Shown piece after piece: positions 25,238 to 34,461 of a DNA stretch of 39,176 nt. The notes below the pieces were generated by a model. It was not told the origin of the DNA. It searched no databases and saw nothing but the letters and a program-made list of their open reading frames with translations. A program made the translations under genes and the position numbers. Each line of letters opens with the position of its first letter. Positions within the stretch are counted from its first letter, which is position 1. The DNA comes from Proteiniphilum sp. (GTDB taxonomy: Bacteria; Bacteroidota; Bacteroidia; Bacteroidales; Dysgonomonadaceae): contig JADLKK010000016.1 in the NCBI GenBank assembly GCA_016839025.1, positions 1 through 39,176 on the forward strand. Reading direction: 5' to 3'.

Positions 25238-25287
25238 ATGTTCCGGAAATCAAGGTAGAATAAGAGTCGTTTCTGATATTCAGCAAC

Positions 25288-25318
25288 CAAAGGTACAATT
25301 TCTGCCACTTTATCAAAA
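25288..25318 (-). promoter_or_regulatory. Promoter of the spmAB operon
   Basis: On the - strand TTTTG (25314-25318) and TACCTTTG (25288-25295) are 18 bp apart, matching both Bacteroidota elements. The leader would be about 45 nt. It faces away from the HhH protein gene, so the 135-bp gap is a divergent control region. Confidence 0.65.
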
Positions 25319-25336
25319 GAGAAATCAGATAATTTG

Positions 25337-25344
25337 TACCTTTA
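25337..25344 (+). promoter_or_regulatory. Possible promoter -7 box of the HhH protein gene
   Basis: TACCTTTA differs from TAnnTTTG only in the last base and lies 28 bp before the chosen ATG at 25373. It overlaps the first codons of the longest open frame, which argues against the upstream TTG start at 25334. Confidence 0.4.
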
Positions 25345-25372
25345 CCGTGTCGAACAGAAGCCTTTCATTTCA

Positions 25373-26110
25373 ATGCGTTGGAAGGATTTTTTATATTTTC
25401 ACAGAGGATCAAGGTTGGCAATCCTCCTGTTGCTGATCCTGATTGTGCTGACCCTGATCCTTCAGATCCTGCTCAGCAACCGTCGCTCCTCCGATATCGT
25501 GCTGCAGCAGAACGATTCGCTGATTCGTGCATTTGAACAGTTTCGCCTCAGTGGTCAGGTGGATCAGTCAGACGGGGCACGCTTCATTGATAGTACTGCA
25601 AAGAGAGAAAGGTTCGCTTCATCCGGGAATGAGGTAGAAGCGGCAAGTGACCCGGCGGTAAAGAGTTCACATCGCATTTATCCGGTTTATCCCGTCACGG
25701 TGAAGTTGCGACCGGGAGAAACCATCTCGCTGAATGAGACCGACACGAGCCGCTGGAAAATGATTCCGGGTATCGGCAGCAGTTATGCCGCCCGCATTGT
25801 GGGGTATCGTGAGCTGCTGGGAGGTTACGTCTGCAAAGGACAATTGTTGGAGGTGTATGGGTTCAGCCCGGAATTGTATGCCCGCATATCAGCTTATATT
25901 TCGCCTGACAGCCTTTGCCGCCGCTTGCCGGTCAACCGTGCGGAGTTCCGAGAGCTATTGCGCCATCCCTATCTCAACTATGAGCAGGTGCAGGCCATTG
26001 TGAATCTCCGGCGAAAGAAAGGTGACATCCAATCGATCCGGGAACTGGCAATGCTGGATGTTTTCACAGAGGAGGATATCAAACGTCTGGAGCCCTATCT
26101 GGAGTTTTAG
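25373..26110 (+). CDS. Membrane-anchored helix-hairpin-helix protein (ComEA-like)
   Basis: 245 residues. One N-terminal membrane helix (LAILLLLILIVLTLILQILL, about 14-33) is followed by a Ser/Asp-rich linker. Two HhH repeat units come next: SLNETDTSRWKMIPGIGSSYAARIVGYRE and PVNRAEFRELLRHPYLNYEQVQAIVNLR, each with the hairpin that binds DNA backbone. The arrangement resembles ComEA, which binds incoming DNA at the outer face of the inner membrane, but the role here is not established. The ATG at 25373 is chosen over a TTG at 25334 because of the promoter position. Its stop overlaps the stop of the convergent fructosamine-kinase remnant. Confidence 0.82.
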   Translation: MRWKDFLYFHRGSRLAILLLLILIVLTLILQILLSNRRSSDIVLQQNDSLIRAFEQFRLSGQVDQSDGARFIDSTAKRERFASSGNEVEAASDPAVKSSHRIYPVYPVTVKLRPGETISLNETDTSRWKMIPGIGSSYAARIVGYRELLGGYVCKGQLLEVYGFSPELYARISAYISPDSLCRRLPVNRAEFRELLRHPYLNYEQVQAIVNLRRKKGDIQSIRELAMLDVFTEEDIKRLEPYLEF

Positions 26111-26285
26111 AAACATCCCTTCAGGATGGCAGCGACGGAAGGGTCGTATCCGCTGCCGAAGAGGTTGAGGTGCACCAGCAGGTAATAGAACTGGTAAAGG
26201 TCAATTTGTTCTGCATAATCTTCCTGTTTGGGAATGCTCTGATGGTCTCCGTTGCTGCGATAGCCTGCAGTTCCTGCAGATACAC
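26107..26285 (-). pseudogene. C-terminal remnant of a fructosamine/ketosamine kinase gene
   Basis: Directly after the valS stop the - strand has an open frame with no start. It ends QEDYAEQIDLYQFYYLL, then VHLNLFGSGYDPSVAAIL, KGCF and a TAA at 26107-26109. The pattern D-L-Y-x-x-Y-x-L-L-x-H-L-N-L-F-G-x-x-Y is the conserved C-terminus of the fructosamine-3-kinase family (deglycation of proteins). Only about 40 codons are recognisable. The kinase core is absent, so most of the gene has been deleted up to the valS end. The left limit given is the valS boundary; the first 20 codons are not recognisable. Confidence 0.65.
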
Positions 26286-28910
26286 TTATTCCTCCAATGC
26301 AGCGATATTCTCTTTCAGCGATGCGATCTTGCTTTCGGCATCCGCCTTTTTCTTCCGTTCGTTCTCCACGATCTCCGGTTTTGCATTTTGCACGAACCGT
26401 TCGTTGCCCAGCTTTTTTGATACCGAGAGCAGAAATCCTTCGGTGTACTCCAGCTCTGTTTTCAGCTTTTGGAGCTCAGCTTTCGCATCCATCCTGTCGG
26501 CCAGCGGTACCGAGTACTCGGTGGTGCCCACCATGAATCCCGCAGCTCCTGCCTCCTTTTCGGCAACAACCGTGAGTGAGGAGAGGTTGCACATCTTGGT
26601 GATCACACTGTTGAACTGTTTGTTATGGTCACTGGTGACCTGTAGCTCCAGTGAATCTTTGCTGGGGATGTTCTTCTCCAGACGAATGGTGCGTACCCCG
26701 GCAATCACCTGCTTCACCCGATCAAACTGTGACAGCAGTTCCGGGTCTTTTGTCTCCGCTTTCGGTTGAAGCACAGTCATGATACTCTCTCCCTCATTCC
26801 TTTGCTGTAGTGCCTGCCACAGCTCTTCCGTGATAAAGGGCATGAAGGGGTGAAGCAGCCGGAGCAGCGCATCGAAATAGTCCAGCGTTACTCGGTAGGT
26901 CTTGCTGTCGATCGGTTGCTGGAAGGCAGGTTTGATCATCTCCAGGTACCAGGAGGAGAACTCATCCCAGAAAAGCTTATAGAGAAGCATCAATGCTTCA
27001 GAGAGACGGTACTTGGAGAAGAGGTCGTCCATTTCCGCGATGGTCTCTGAGAGCTTGCTGCCGAACCAGTCGATGGCGATCTCCGCCGACTCCGGCTGCC
27101 TGAGGCTGTCATTTGTCTCCCAGCCCCTGATCAGTCGGAAGGCATTCCATATCTTGTTGTTGAAGTTGCGTCCCTGTTCACAGAGGGTCTCATCGAACAA
27201 GAGGTCATTACCGGCCGCTGAGGAGAGCAGCATCCCCATGCGGACGCCGTCGGCACCATACTGGTTCATCAACCCGATCGGGTCGGGTGAGTTTCCCAGT
27301 TGTTTCGACATCTTCCTGCCCAGTTTATCGCGCACGATACCGGTGAAGTAGACATTCCTGAAGCAGGCATCCTGCCGGTATTCATAGCCCGACATGATCA
27401 TGCGTGCCACCCAGAAGAAGATGATATCGGGTCCTGTTACCAGATCGCTGGTAGGATAGTAATATTGGATATCGTTGTTTTCCGGCTTACGGATGCCGTC
27501 GAAGACGGAGATAGGCCAGAGCCAGGAGGAGAACCAGGTGTCGAGCACATCCTCATCCTGTTTCAGATCATTGGGGGTGAGGGGATAGTCCACCATCTGT
27601 TTTGCCTTTTCATATGCCTCTTCACGGGTCAACCCGACCACCACACCTCCTTGCGGAAGGAAATAGGCCGGGATGCGGTGGCCCCACCAGAGCTGGCGGC
27701 TGATACACCAGTCCTTGATGTGCTCCATCCAGTGGCGATAGGTATTTTTGTACTTCTCCGGAAAGAAGCGGATGGTGTCGTTTTCTACCGCTTCGGTGGC
27801 TGGCCCCGCCAACTTATCCATCTTCAGGAACCATTGCATGGAGAGTTTCGGCTCAATCGCCTCGTCGGTCCGTTCCGAGAAGCCCACCTTATGGGTGTAG
27901 GGTTCCGTCTTCTCCATCAGTCCGGCTGCCTCCAGATCCTTTTCGATCTGTTTGCGTACGGCAAAGCGTTCCATCCCGGCATACATCGCCCCGTGCTCAT
28001 TGAGCGTCCCGTCGGGGTTGAAGATATCGATGGTGGGGAGGTTGTATTTCTCTCCCAGCATATAGTCGTTCACGTCGTGTGCCGGCGTCACCTTCAGGCA
28101 GCCGGTACCGAACTCAATATCCACGTAATCATCCTCGATCACCGGGATCACGCGGTTCACCAGGGGTACAATCACCTTCTTTCCTTTCAGGTGAGCGTTC
28201 TTCGGGTCATTCGGGTTGATGCACATCGCCGTGTCGCCCATGATGGTTTCCGGGCGGGTGGTGGCCACTACGGCATAACCACCTTCGGGATCTCCCTCTA
28301 TCCTATACCGCAGGTAGTAGAGCTTGCCGTTCACCTCCTTGTGGATCACCTCTTCGTCGGAGAGGGCGGTGAGCGCCTTCGGGTCCCAGTTGACCATCCG
28401 TACGCCGCGGTAGATCAGACCTTTTTCATAGAGATCACAAAAGACACGCAACACACTTTCAGAGCGTATTTCATCCATGGTGAAGGCGGTTCTTTCCCAG
28501 TCGCAGGAGGCACCCAGCTTTTTCAGCTGCTCCAGGATGATTCCCCCGTGCTCCCGGGTCCACTCCCAGGCGTGTTTCAGGAACTGCTCCCGGGTGAGGT
28601 CGCTCTTTTTGATCCCCTGCTCGGCGAGGCGGTTCACCACCTTCGCCTCGGTGGCGATGGAGGCGTGGTCGGTGCCGGGCACCCAGCAGGCATTCTTGCC
28701 CTGCATGCGTGCACGTCGCACCAACACATCCTGGATGGTGTTGTTGAGCATATGACCCATGTGCAGCACGCCGGTAACGTTGGGTGGCGGTATGACGATG
28801 GTATAGGGTTCCCTTTCATCCGGCTCGGAGTGGAACAGGTTGTTTTCCATCCAGTAGCGGTACCACTTCTCTTCTACCTCTGTGGGGTTGTATTTGCTTG
28901 CAATCTCCAT
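26286..28910 (-). CDS. valS: Valine-tRNA ligase
   Basis: 874 residues, standard bacterial length. The class I HIGH motif appears as HMGH (about 49-52, in [15 protein letters not shown]) and KMSKS as KMSKQ (about 533). The CP1 editing domain lies between ([12 protein letters not shown]). The anticodon-binding region and a C-terminal coiled coil (about 805-874, rich in Lys/Glu) are complete. The longest frame starts with TTG at 28922; the ATG at 28910 ([16 protein letters not shown]) is the better start. It has its own promoter. It is followed without spacing by the kinase remnant, and no terminator is seen. Confidence 0.98.
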   Translation of the reverse strand: MEIASKYNPTEVEEKWYRYWMENNLFHSEPDEREPYTIVIPPPNVTGVLHMGHMLNNTIQDVLVRRARMQGKNACWVPGTDHASIATEAKVVNRLAEQGIKKSDLTREQFLKHAWEWTREHGGIILEQLKKLGASCDWERTAFTMDEIRSESVLRVFCDLYEKGLIYRGVRMVNWDPKALTALSDEEVIHKEVNGKLYYLRYRIEGDPEGGYAVVATTRPETIMGDTAMCINPNDPKNAHLKGKKVIVPLVNRVIPVIEDDYVDIEFGTGCLKVTPAHDVNDYMLGEKYNLPTIDIFNPDGTLNEHGAMYAGMERFAVRKQIEKDLEAAGLMEKTEPYTHKVGFSERTDEAIEPKLSMQWFLKMDKLAGPATEAVENDTIRFFPEKYKNTYRHWMEHIKDWCISRQLWWGHRIPAYFLPQGGVVVGLTREEAYEKAKQMVDYPLTPNDLKQDEDVLDTWFSSWLWPISVFDGIRKPENNDIQYYYPTSDLVTGPDIIFFWVARMIMSGYEYRQDACFRNVYFTGIVRDKLGRKMSKQLGNSPDPIGLMNQYGADGVRMGMLLSSAAGNDLLFDETLCEQGRNFNNKIWNAFRLIRGWETNDSLRQPESAEIAIDWFGSKLSETIAEMDDLFSKYRLSEALMLLYKLFWDEFSSWYLEMIKPAFQQPIDSKTYRVTLDYFDALLRLLHPFMPFITEELWQALQQRNEGESIMTVLQPKAETKDPELLSQFDRVKQVIAGVRTIRLEKNIPSKDSLELQVTSDHNKQFNSVITKMCNLSSLTVVAEKEAGAAGFMVGTTEYSVPLADRMDAKAELQKLKTELEYTEGFLLSVSKKLGNERFVQNAKPEIVENERKKKADAESKIASLKENIAALEE

Positions 28911-28951
28911 ATTGTGATTCAATTCTTAATCTGAACGCAATTCAACGCGCG

Positions 28952-28967
28952 AAAAGAGATCTCTTTT
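28952..28967. promoter_or_regulatory. 16-bp perfect palindrome in the valS leader
   Basis: AAAAGAGATCTCTTTT is perfectly self-complementary with no spacer. It lies about 41 bp upstream of the valS ATG and downstream of its -7 box. Lacking a loop it is unlikely to be a terminator; a dimeric operator is possible. Confidence 0.3.
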
Positions 28968-29002
28968 TCGTTGTGTCTCCTGAACGTTGTGTAAATGAAG
29001 TG

Positions 29003-29010
29003 CAAAAATA
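29003..29010 (-). promoter_or_regulatory. valS promoter -7 box
   Basis: TATTTTTG on the - strand matches TAnnTTTG. Transcription would start near 28996, leaving a leader of about 85 nt before the valS ATG. The -33 element is not clear. Confidence 0.55.
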
Positions 29011-29050
29011 CAAAAACTATTTGGGAAGTAGGATATTTGATTTGGGAAGT

Positions 29051-30217
29051 CTATTCTTCATACAAAAGGTAAGGCTTTCGTTGCTGTTTGAACTGTTCCA
29101 CATCGCAACGCCATCGTTTTTTGATCTCCTCTGCCGTTTTTCCGGCAAGGATATCCTGCCGGATATAATCTACGCCGACCAGTTTCTCGAAGAAGGGGGT
29201 GAAGAATCGATCACCCATACCGAGATTCCGGTAGGCATCGATCAGGTAGGTGAGATCGAAACCGCCGGCGATGATTTCTTCATCCGGCAGCTCACGCAGA
29301 TCCACCCCGTAGCATTTTTTGTTGAGCAGCGGTGGATTCTTGGCACCGGGGACACTGCGCGGGGTAAAGGAGAAGTCCGATCCGCGGTAATCAGGGTGCC
29401 CATACACCTCAAAGGGGTAGGGGGTGCCTCTGCCAAGGCTCATCGCCGTACCCTCGAAGAGGCAGGTAGAGGGATAGAGGTAGATGGCATGGTTGTTGGG
29501 CAGGTTGGGTGAGGGTGCGATGGGCAAATTGTAGCGTGTCTGGTGCGTGTAGTTCTCGCAGGGAACTACGGTGAGGTCGCAGACCCTCTTCTCAGGCAGC
29601 CATCCCTCGCCGTTGATCATCAGTGCCAGCTCACCCAGTGTCATGCCATGCACCACCGGGATGGGCAGCCATCCCACACCCGACTTGTGTTTCATGTCCA
29701 GGATCGGGCCATCCACATACATGCCGTTGGGATTGGGGCGGTCCAGCACGATCATCTGCTTGCCATGTTCTGCACAGGCATCCATCAGGCGGGCCATGCT
29801 GGCGTAGTAGGTGTAAAAACGGAGTCCTACATCCTGCAGGTCAAAAACCAGGATATCGAATGCTTGCATCCTCTCGGCAGTGGGCTTACTGCTGCCGCTT
29901 CCATAGAGCGACCAGATGGGGGTACCGCTTTTTTCATCCACCGAGCTGGAGACATGCTCGCCCGCGTCGGCCGTGCCACGGAACCCATGCTCGGGGGAGA
30001 AGATACCCACCAGGTTGTGCCGATGGCGGAGCAACAGGTCCACCAGGTGTTCATCTCCCGCCATACCGGTCTGGTTGGTCATCACCGCTACCCGTTTACC
30101 TGTCAGCAGCGGGAAATAGCGATCTATGCGTTCAGCCCCGACCTTCAGCTTACATCCCTGTTGGGCAGAGAGGGTAACAGAGATCAATATCAAGAGAAAG
30201 AATAGTGTTCTTTTCAT
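29051..30217 (-). CDS. namZ: Exo-beta-N-acetylmuramidase NamZ-like (DUF1343, GH171)
   Basis: 388 residues with a signal peptide (LFFLLILISVTLSAQQ), so periplasmic. It matches DUF1343, now known as NamZ/GH171, an enzyme that removes terminal MurNAc from peptidoglycan fragments; studied members come from Bacillus subtilis and Tannerella forsythia. The conserved FSPEHGFRG motif holds E76 and H77, likely at the active site, and VFDLQDVGLRFYTY, DRPNPNG and FEGTAMSLGRGT are further family signatures. The start overlaps the merR stop by one base (TAATG), so the two are translationally coupled. Involvement in cell-wall recycling is inferred from the family. Confidence 0.88.
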   Translation of the reverse strand: MKRTLFFLLILISVTLSAQQGCKLKVGAERIDRYFPLLTGKRVAVMTNQTGMAGDEHLVDLLLRHRHNLVGIFSPEHGFRGTADAGEHVSSSVDEKSGTPIWSLYGSGSSKPTAERMQAFDILVFDLQDVGLRFYTYYASMARLMDACAEHGKQMIVLDRPNPNGMYVDGPILDMKHKSGVGWLPIPVVHGMTLGELALMINGEGWLPEKRVCDLTVVPCENYTHQTRYNLPIAPSPNLPNNHAIYLYPSTCLFEGTAMSLGRGTPYPFEVYGHPDYRGSDFSFTPRSVPGAKNPPLLNKKCYGVDLRELPDEEIIAGGFDLTYLIDAYRNLGMGDRFFTPFFEKLVGVDYIRQDILAGKTAEEIKKRWRCDVEQFKQQRKPYLLYEE

Positions 30218-30612
30218 TACTCTTCAGTTATCGTTTTCTTATATTTCCTGGATGCATGGAGTTGGTCAAACTCCTCTTCAAGCTGAAGCAGCTCTTTTTT
30301 GATCTCCGTCAGCCGTGTTACCGCCTCCACCCGTTTGGTCTCCTCATCTTTCTTGCTGCGGAGGGTCTGACGTGCCCCTTCCAGGGTCATTCCCCTTTCT
30401 TTCACCAGGTGATAGACGATCTCCACCTGCTGGATATCCTCCTGCCGGTACTGTCGGGTACCACCCGCTGTTTTCTTCGGGTTGATGTTGTCGAACTCCT
30501 TCTCCCAGAAACGGAGCAGGGAGACATTGACCGCGAAGTGGTCTGCAACCTCCTGGATGGAATAGTAGAGACGCTTGTCATTGAACTGAATCGGTTTCTT
30601 TCGTTTGCCCAT
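30217..30612 (-). CDS. MerR-family transcriptional regulator
   Basis: 131 residues. The N-terminal winged HTH (YYSIQEVADHFAVNVSLLRFWEKEF, then TAGGTRQYRQEDIQQVEIVYHLV) is typical of MerR, followed by a coiled coil (about 85-118) for dimerisation. No Cys pair or ligand domain is present, so it is not a metal sensor of the classic type. It sits between a methyltransferase gene (12 bp upstream) and namZ (one-base overlap). Its targets are unknown. Confidence 0.9.
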   Translation of the reverse strand: MGKRKKPIQFNDKRLYYSIQEVADHFAVNVSLLRFWEKEFDNINPKKTAGGTRQYRQEDIQQVEIVYHLVKERGMTLEGARQTLRSKKDEETKRVEAVTRLTEIKKELLQLEEEFDQLHASRKYKKTITEE

Positions 30613-30624
30613 GGCTCTGGATGG

Positions 30625-31521
30625 TTATTGTTGGATGATGTAGATGATTGAACTGGAATGATTCAGGTTGAACAGGGAGAGGAGATAGCCCTTCATGCCT
30701 GTCAGAAAAGCCTTCGGGTATCTGATCCATGAGGCATCTCCCCTGTAGGATTCGCTCAAAAGGCTGATATAGAAGGCGTCGAGAGGCATCCGGTATCGTT
30801 TCACCACACGCATCCCATGTTTTTGAATCAGTTGCTCCACGGTGTCGGGAGAGAAGTGCCAGAGGTGACGCGGCACATCATAGGCCGCCCAATATTTGCC
30901 ATATACTCCAGCGTCGGATGAGAGGTGATTGGGCAGTGCGATGACCAGTGCACCTTCCGGTTTCAACATCTTCCTGATTTTGGCAATGCTCTCATTCAGC
31001 TTTTCCAGGTGTTCCAGCACATGCCAGAGGGTGATTACATCGAAGAGGTGTTCCGGTGCAAACCGGTCGAGGTCATCCTGCAGATCCAGATGAAAGAGAG
31101 AGGCTGCCTTCTCCCTTGCTTTGTCGTTTTTCTCGATGCCACTCACCCGAAAGCCCGCTTTTCTTGCGGCATGGAGGAAATAGCCGGTGCCACAACCGAT
31201 ATCCAGCAGGCGGGCATCCACCCGATTTGTAAATCGTTTCACGAGGTGCACTTTCCGCTGCAGCATCATCTTCCGAAAGAGATGATAGAGCTTGTTGGTG
31301 ACTCCTTTTTCTGAGTCGGAGTGGGAGACATATTTGGGCGAGTCGTAATATTCGCCGATGCTCTCCTCTGGTGGGAAGTGGTTGGTGAAGCGAAATCCGC
31401 ACTGCCGGCAGTCGTAGACAGGGAACAGCTCCCTGCTGGAGAAGTGATCCTCACAGTCGAACATTTTTTTAAGTTCACTACTGCCACAAAGAGGGCAATG
31501 AGTAAGTACTACTGATGGCAT
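30625..31521 (-). CDS. Zinc-ribbon class I SAM-dependent methyltransferase
   Basis: 298 residues from the ATG at 31521. A zinc ribbon opens the protein (C9, C12, C38, C41), followed by a Rossmann-fold methyltransferase with the SAM-binding LLDIGCGTGYFLHAA and the LWHVLEHL and GALVIALPNH strands. This is the Methyltransf_11/23-type architecture common near sugar and envelope genes; the substrate is unknown. The longest frame reaches 31683, but it crosses a TACCTTTG promoter at 31608-31615 and lacks homology-like sequence there. An ATG at 31590 would leave a leader of only about 10 nt, so MPSVVLTHCPLCGS is preferred. Confidence 0.85.
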   Translation of the reverse strand: MPSVVLTHCPLCGSSELKKMFDCEDHFSSRELFPVYDCRQCGFRFTNHFPPEESIGEYYDSPKYVSHSDSEKGVTNKLYHLFRKMMLQRKVHLVKRFTNRVDARLLDIGCGTGYFLHAARKAGFRVSGIEKNDKAREKAASLFHLDLQDDLDRFAPEHLFDVITLWHVLEHLEKLNESIAKIRKMLKPEGALVIALPNHLSSDAGVYGKYWAAYDVPRHLWHFSPDTVEQLIQKHGMRVVKRYRMPLDAFYISLLSESYRGDASWIRYPKAFLTGMKGYLLSLFNLNHSSSIIYIIQQ

Positions 31522-31607
31522 GGCGTTTTTGCTGTGTGTGAAACGGCAGCAGATCCGGTGTCCGTGCCGGAAAGGAGGTTTTGCCCTCATTTTATCTGCT
31601 TGCAACA

Positions 31608-31615
31608 CAAAGGTA
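31608..31615 (-). promoter_or_regulatory. Promoter -7 box of the methyltransferase-merR-namZ operon
   Basis: TACCTTTG on the - strand matches TAnnTTTG exactly. Transcription would begin near 31601, about 80 nt before the preferred start. Confidence 0.6.
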
Positions 31616-31691
31616 CAAAGAATTGTTTGGATAGCAGGTAGTCCGAAAAAGTGATATCTCATATTCTGTTCCGTAAAACACAAGAAAATAG

Positions 31692-31699
31692 TATCTTTG
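31692..31699 (+). promoter_or_regulatory. alaS promoter -7 box
   Basis: TATCTTTG followed by GC is the strongest form of the Bacteroidota box. It lies 104 bp before the alaS ATG, giving a leader of nearly 100 nt. The 282-bp gap thus holds two divergent promoters 76 bp apart. Confidence 0.65.
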
Positions 31700-31803
31700 C
31701 ACTTCTAATTTGGAATAAAGAGCCTTTTCCGGTGACATGAGCCCTGAAAACGCTGGAAACAGGAAAAAGGGTAAGTGTTGTAACATCAAACGAATAGAGA
31801 GAT

Positions 31804-34422
31804 ATGATCACTTCGAAAGAAATCCGTCAGTCGTTCAAAGATTTTTTCCAGTCGAAACAGCACCAGATCGTGCCCTCCGCACCGATGGTGATCAAGGATG
31901 ACCCCACGCTGATGTTCACCAATGCGGGGATGAACCAGTTCAAGGATATCATCCTGGGTAACGCCCCCATCAGGTACCCGCGGGTGGCCGACTCACAGAA
32001 GTGCCTGCGTGTGAGTGGCAAGCACAACGACCTGGAGGAGGTGGGACACGACACCTATCACCACACCATGTTCGAGATGCTGGGTAACTGGTCTTTTGGC
32101 GACTATTTCAAGAAGGAGGCGATCGCCTGGGCCTGGGAATACCTCACCGAGGTGCTAAAACTCGACAGTGAGCGGCTCTACGTGACCGTCTTCGAGGGAT
32201 CGGCGGAAGAGGGGTTGGGACGCGACGATGAGGCTGCCTCCTACTGGGAGGCGTTTCTGCCGGCTGACAGGATCATCAACGGCAACAAGAAAGACAATTT
32301 CTGGGAGATGGGGGACACCGGCCCCTGTGGACCCTGCTCCGAGATTCATATCGATATCCGTCCCGACAGTGAGCGGGAGAAGGTGAGCGGTCTGGCGCTG
32401 GTGAACCAGGGGCATCCCCAGGTCATTGAGATCTGGAACCTGGTCTTCATGCAGTACAACCGCAAGGCGGACGGGTCGCTGGTGCCGCTGCCAGCGAAGG
32501 TGATCGACACCGGCATGGGCTTCGAGCGTCTCTGCATGGCGGTGCAGGGCAAGCTCTCCAACTACGACACCGACCTGTTTCAGCCGATCATCGGCAGGAT
32601 TGCCGAGATCACCTCCCACTCCTATGGTGAGGATGCGAAGAGAGATGTCGCCATGCGGGTCATCGCCGATCACCTGCGTACCATCGCCTTCTCGGTGACC
32701 GATGGCCAGCTTCCATCCAATGCGCGGGCGGGTTATGTGATTCGCCGCATCCTCCGGCGTGCCGTACGCTATGGCTATACCTTTCTGGGGATGCAGGAGT
32801 CGTTCATCTACCGTTTGATTCCCACCCTGATCGGCGTGATGGGAGATGCCTACCCTGAGCTGCAGGCACAGCAGATACTGATTGAGAAGGTGATCAAAGA
32901 GGAGGAGGAGTCGTTTCTGCGTACGCTTGAAACCGGCATCAAGATGTTGGAAAAGAGTATTCCGGAGAGCAAGGGGGAGTATCTCAGCGGTGAGGTGGCC
33001 TTCCAGCTCTACGATACCTATGGCTTTCCGATTGACCTGACAGAGCTGATCCTGCGGGAGCATGATATGCGGGTCGACCTGGCAGGCTTCGACGCCGAGA
33101 TGCAGAAGCAGAAACAACGGGCACGCAATGCTGCTGCTACGGAGACAGGTGACTGGAGCCGGCTGCATGAGGGTGAACCGCTGTTTGTGGGGTACGACGA
33201 AACGGAGAGTAGCACCCGCATCCTCCGCTATCGTGCCGTGAAGCAGAAGAACAGGAATTATTACCAGTTGGTGCTCTCCCGCTCACCCTTTTATGCCGAG
33301 ATGGGGGGACAGGTGGGCGACAGTGGCTGGCTCATGGCGGCTGATGGCAGCGAGTCTGTTGTGATATTCGATACCAGGCGGGAGAACAACCTGGCGGTAC
33401 ACCTCACAGAGAAGCTTCCGGAAAACCCTGAAGCAGCATTTATTGCCCGTATCAACGAAGAGAAACGTACTGCCACGGAGTGCAATCATACCGCGACACA
33501 CCTGATGCACGAGGCATTACGTGAGGTGCTGGGGAGTCACGTGGAACAAAAGGGTTCCTATGTATCACCGGATTTGCTGCGGTTCGACTTTTCCCATTTC
33601 CAGAAGATGACACAGGAAGAGATCCGTGCAGTAGAGAGGAAGGTGACCGCTGCCATCAGGAGTGATTTTGCCATCGAGGAGCATCGTCAAGTGCCCATCG
33701 AAGTGGCAAAGGCACAGGGTGCAATGGCGCTCTTCGGTGAGAAGTATGGCGAGGAGGTGCGTACGGTCCGTTTTGGCTCCTCCATCGAGTTGTGTGGTGG
33801 GACACATATCTCCTCCACCGGCCGCATCGGCACCTTCCGTATTGTGAACGAGGGAGCCATCGCCGCCGGTGTACGTCGTATCGAAGCCGTGACTGCCAGG
33901 GTTTGTGAAGAGTACCTCTATGCCAAGGAGGATGCGATCATGGAAATCAGAGAGCTGCTCCACAACGTACCCGACATCATGCAGGGGATCCATCGGCTGT
34001 TGTCGGAAAACGATGAGATGAAGAAGCAGGTGCAGGAGTTCATGAAAGAGAAAAGCGAGCAGTTACGGCAGCGGATCATCCAGAAGCGGGTGGAGATTAA
34101 TGGCATCACCCTGTTTCGGGTGGAGTTGCCGGCAGGGTTGTCTGAGGTCGTGAAGGATATCGCTTTCCAGCTGAAAGGTCAGTTTCCGGAAAAAATGCTA
34201 TTCGTGGCCGGCACTGTGGCGAATGGTAAACCCTCCCTCACCGTGATGCTGAGTGATGACCTGGTAGCGGAAGGATTGCATGCCGGCAATATGGTTCGTG
34301 AGGCAGCGAAGTTCATCCAGGGCGGCGGCGGGGGGCAACCCCATTTCGCTACCGCCGGCGGGAAGAATGCCGACGGACTGCATGCCGCTGTTGAGGCAAT
34401 CGTACAGCACCTGATACAGTAG
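31804..34422 (+). CDS. alaS: Alanine-tRNA ligase
   Basis: 872 residues. The class II catalytic core fills about 1-250 ([32 protein letters not shown]). The tRNA-binding domain follows, then the editing domain with its zinc site H562, H566, C664 and H668 (HTATHLMH and CGGTH). The C-Ala domain ends in [20 protein letters not shown]. Everything needed for charging and for clearing mischarged Ser/Gly is present. The start ATG follows AGAGAGAT, a weak ribosome site. The transcript has a leader of about 100 nt with an imperfect inverted repeat. The gene ends 39 bp from the convergent acyltransferase gene. Confidence 0.98.
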   Translation: MITSKEIRQSFKDFFQSKQHQIVPSAPMVIKDDPTLMFTNAGMNQFKDIILGNAPIRYPRVADSQKCLRVSGKHNDLEEVGHDTYHHTMFEMLGNWSFGDYFKKEAIAWAWEYLTEVLKLDSERLYVTVFEGSAEEGLGRDDEAASYWEAFLPADRIINGNKKDNFWEMGDTGPCGPCSEIHIDIRPDSEREKVSGLALVNQGHPQVIEIWNLVFMQYNRKADGSLVPLPAKVIDTGMGFERLCMAVQGKLSNYDTDLFQPIIGRIAEITSHSYGEDAKRDVAMRVIADHLRTIAFSVTDGQLPSNARAGYVIRRILRRAVRYGYTFLGMQESFIYRLIPTLIGVMGDAYPELQAQQILIEKVIKEEEESFLRTLETGIKMLEKSIPESKGEYLSGEVAFQLYDTYGFPIDLTELILREHDMRVDLAGFDAEMQKQKQRARNAAATETGDWSRLHEGEPLFVGYDETESSTRILRYRAVKQKNRNYYQLVLSRSPFYAEMGGQVGDSGWLMAADGSESVVIFDTRRENNLAVHLTEKLPENPEAAFIARINEEKRTATECNHTATHLMHEALREVLGSHVEQKGSYVSPDLLRFDFSHFQKMTQEEIRAVERKVTAAIRSDFAIEEHRQVPIEVAKAQGAMALFGEKYGEEVRTVRFGSSIELCGGTHISSTGRIGTFRIVNEGAIAAGVRRIEAVTARVCEEYLYAKEDAIMEIRELLHNVPDIMQGIHRLLSENDEMKKQVQEFMKEKSEQLRQRIIQKRVEINGITLFRVELPAGLSEVVKDIAFQLKGQFPEKMLFVAGTVANGKPSLTVMLSDDLVAEGLHAGNMVREAAKFIQGGGGGQPHFATAGGKNADGLHAAVEAIVQHLIQ

Positions 34423-34461
34423 TGAGGGTGTTTTCAGCCACCTATATTGAAAAAGAATGAT

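Noticed and set aside
33535-33550. A second parS-like sequence in alaS (GTCACGTGGAACA)
   Set aside because: Only the right half matches; the left arm differs at several positions and the bases encode the conserved SHVEQ segment of AlaS.
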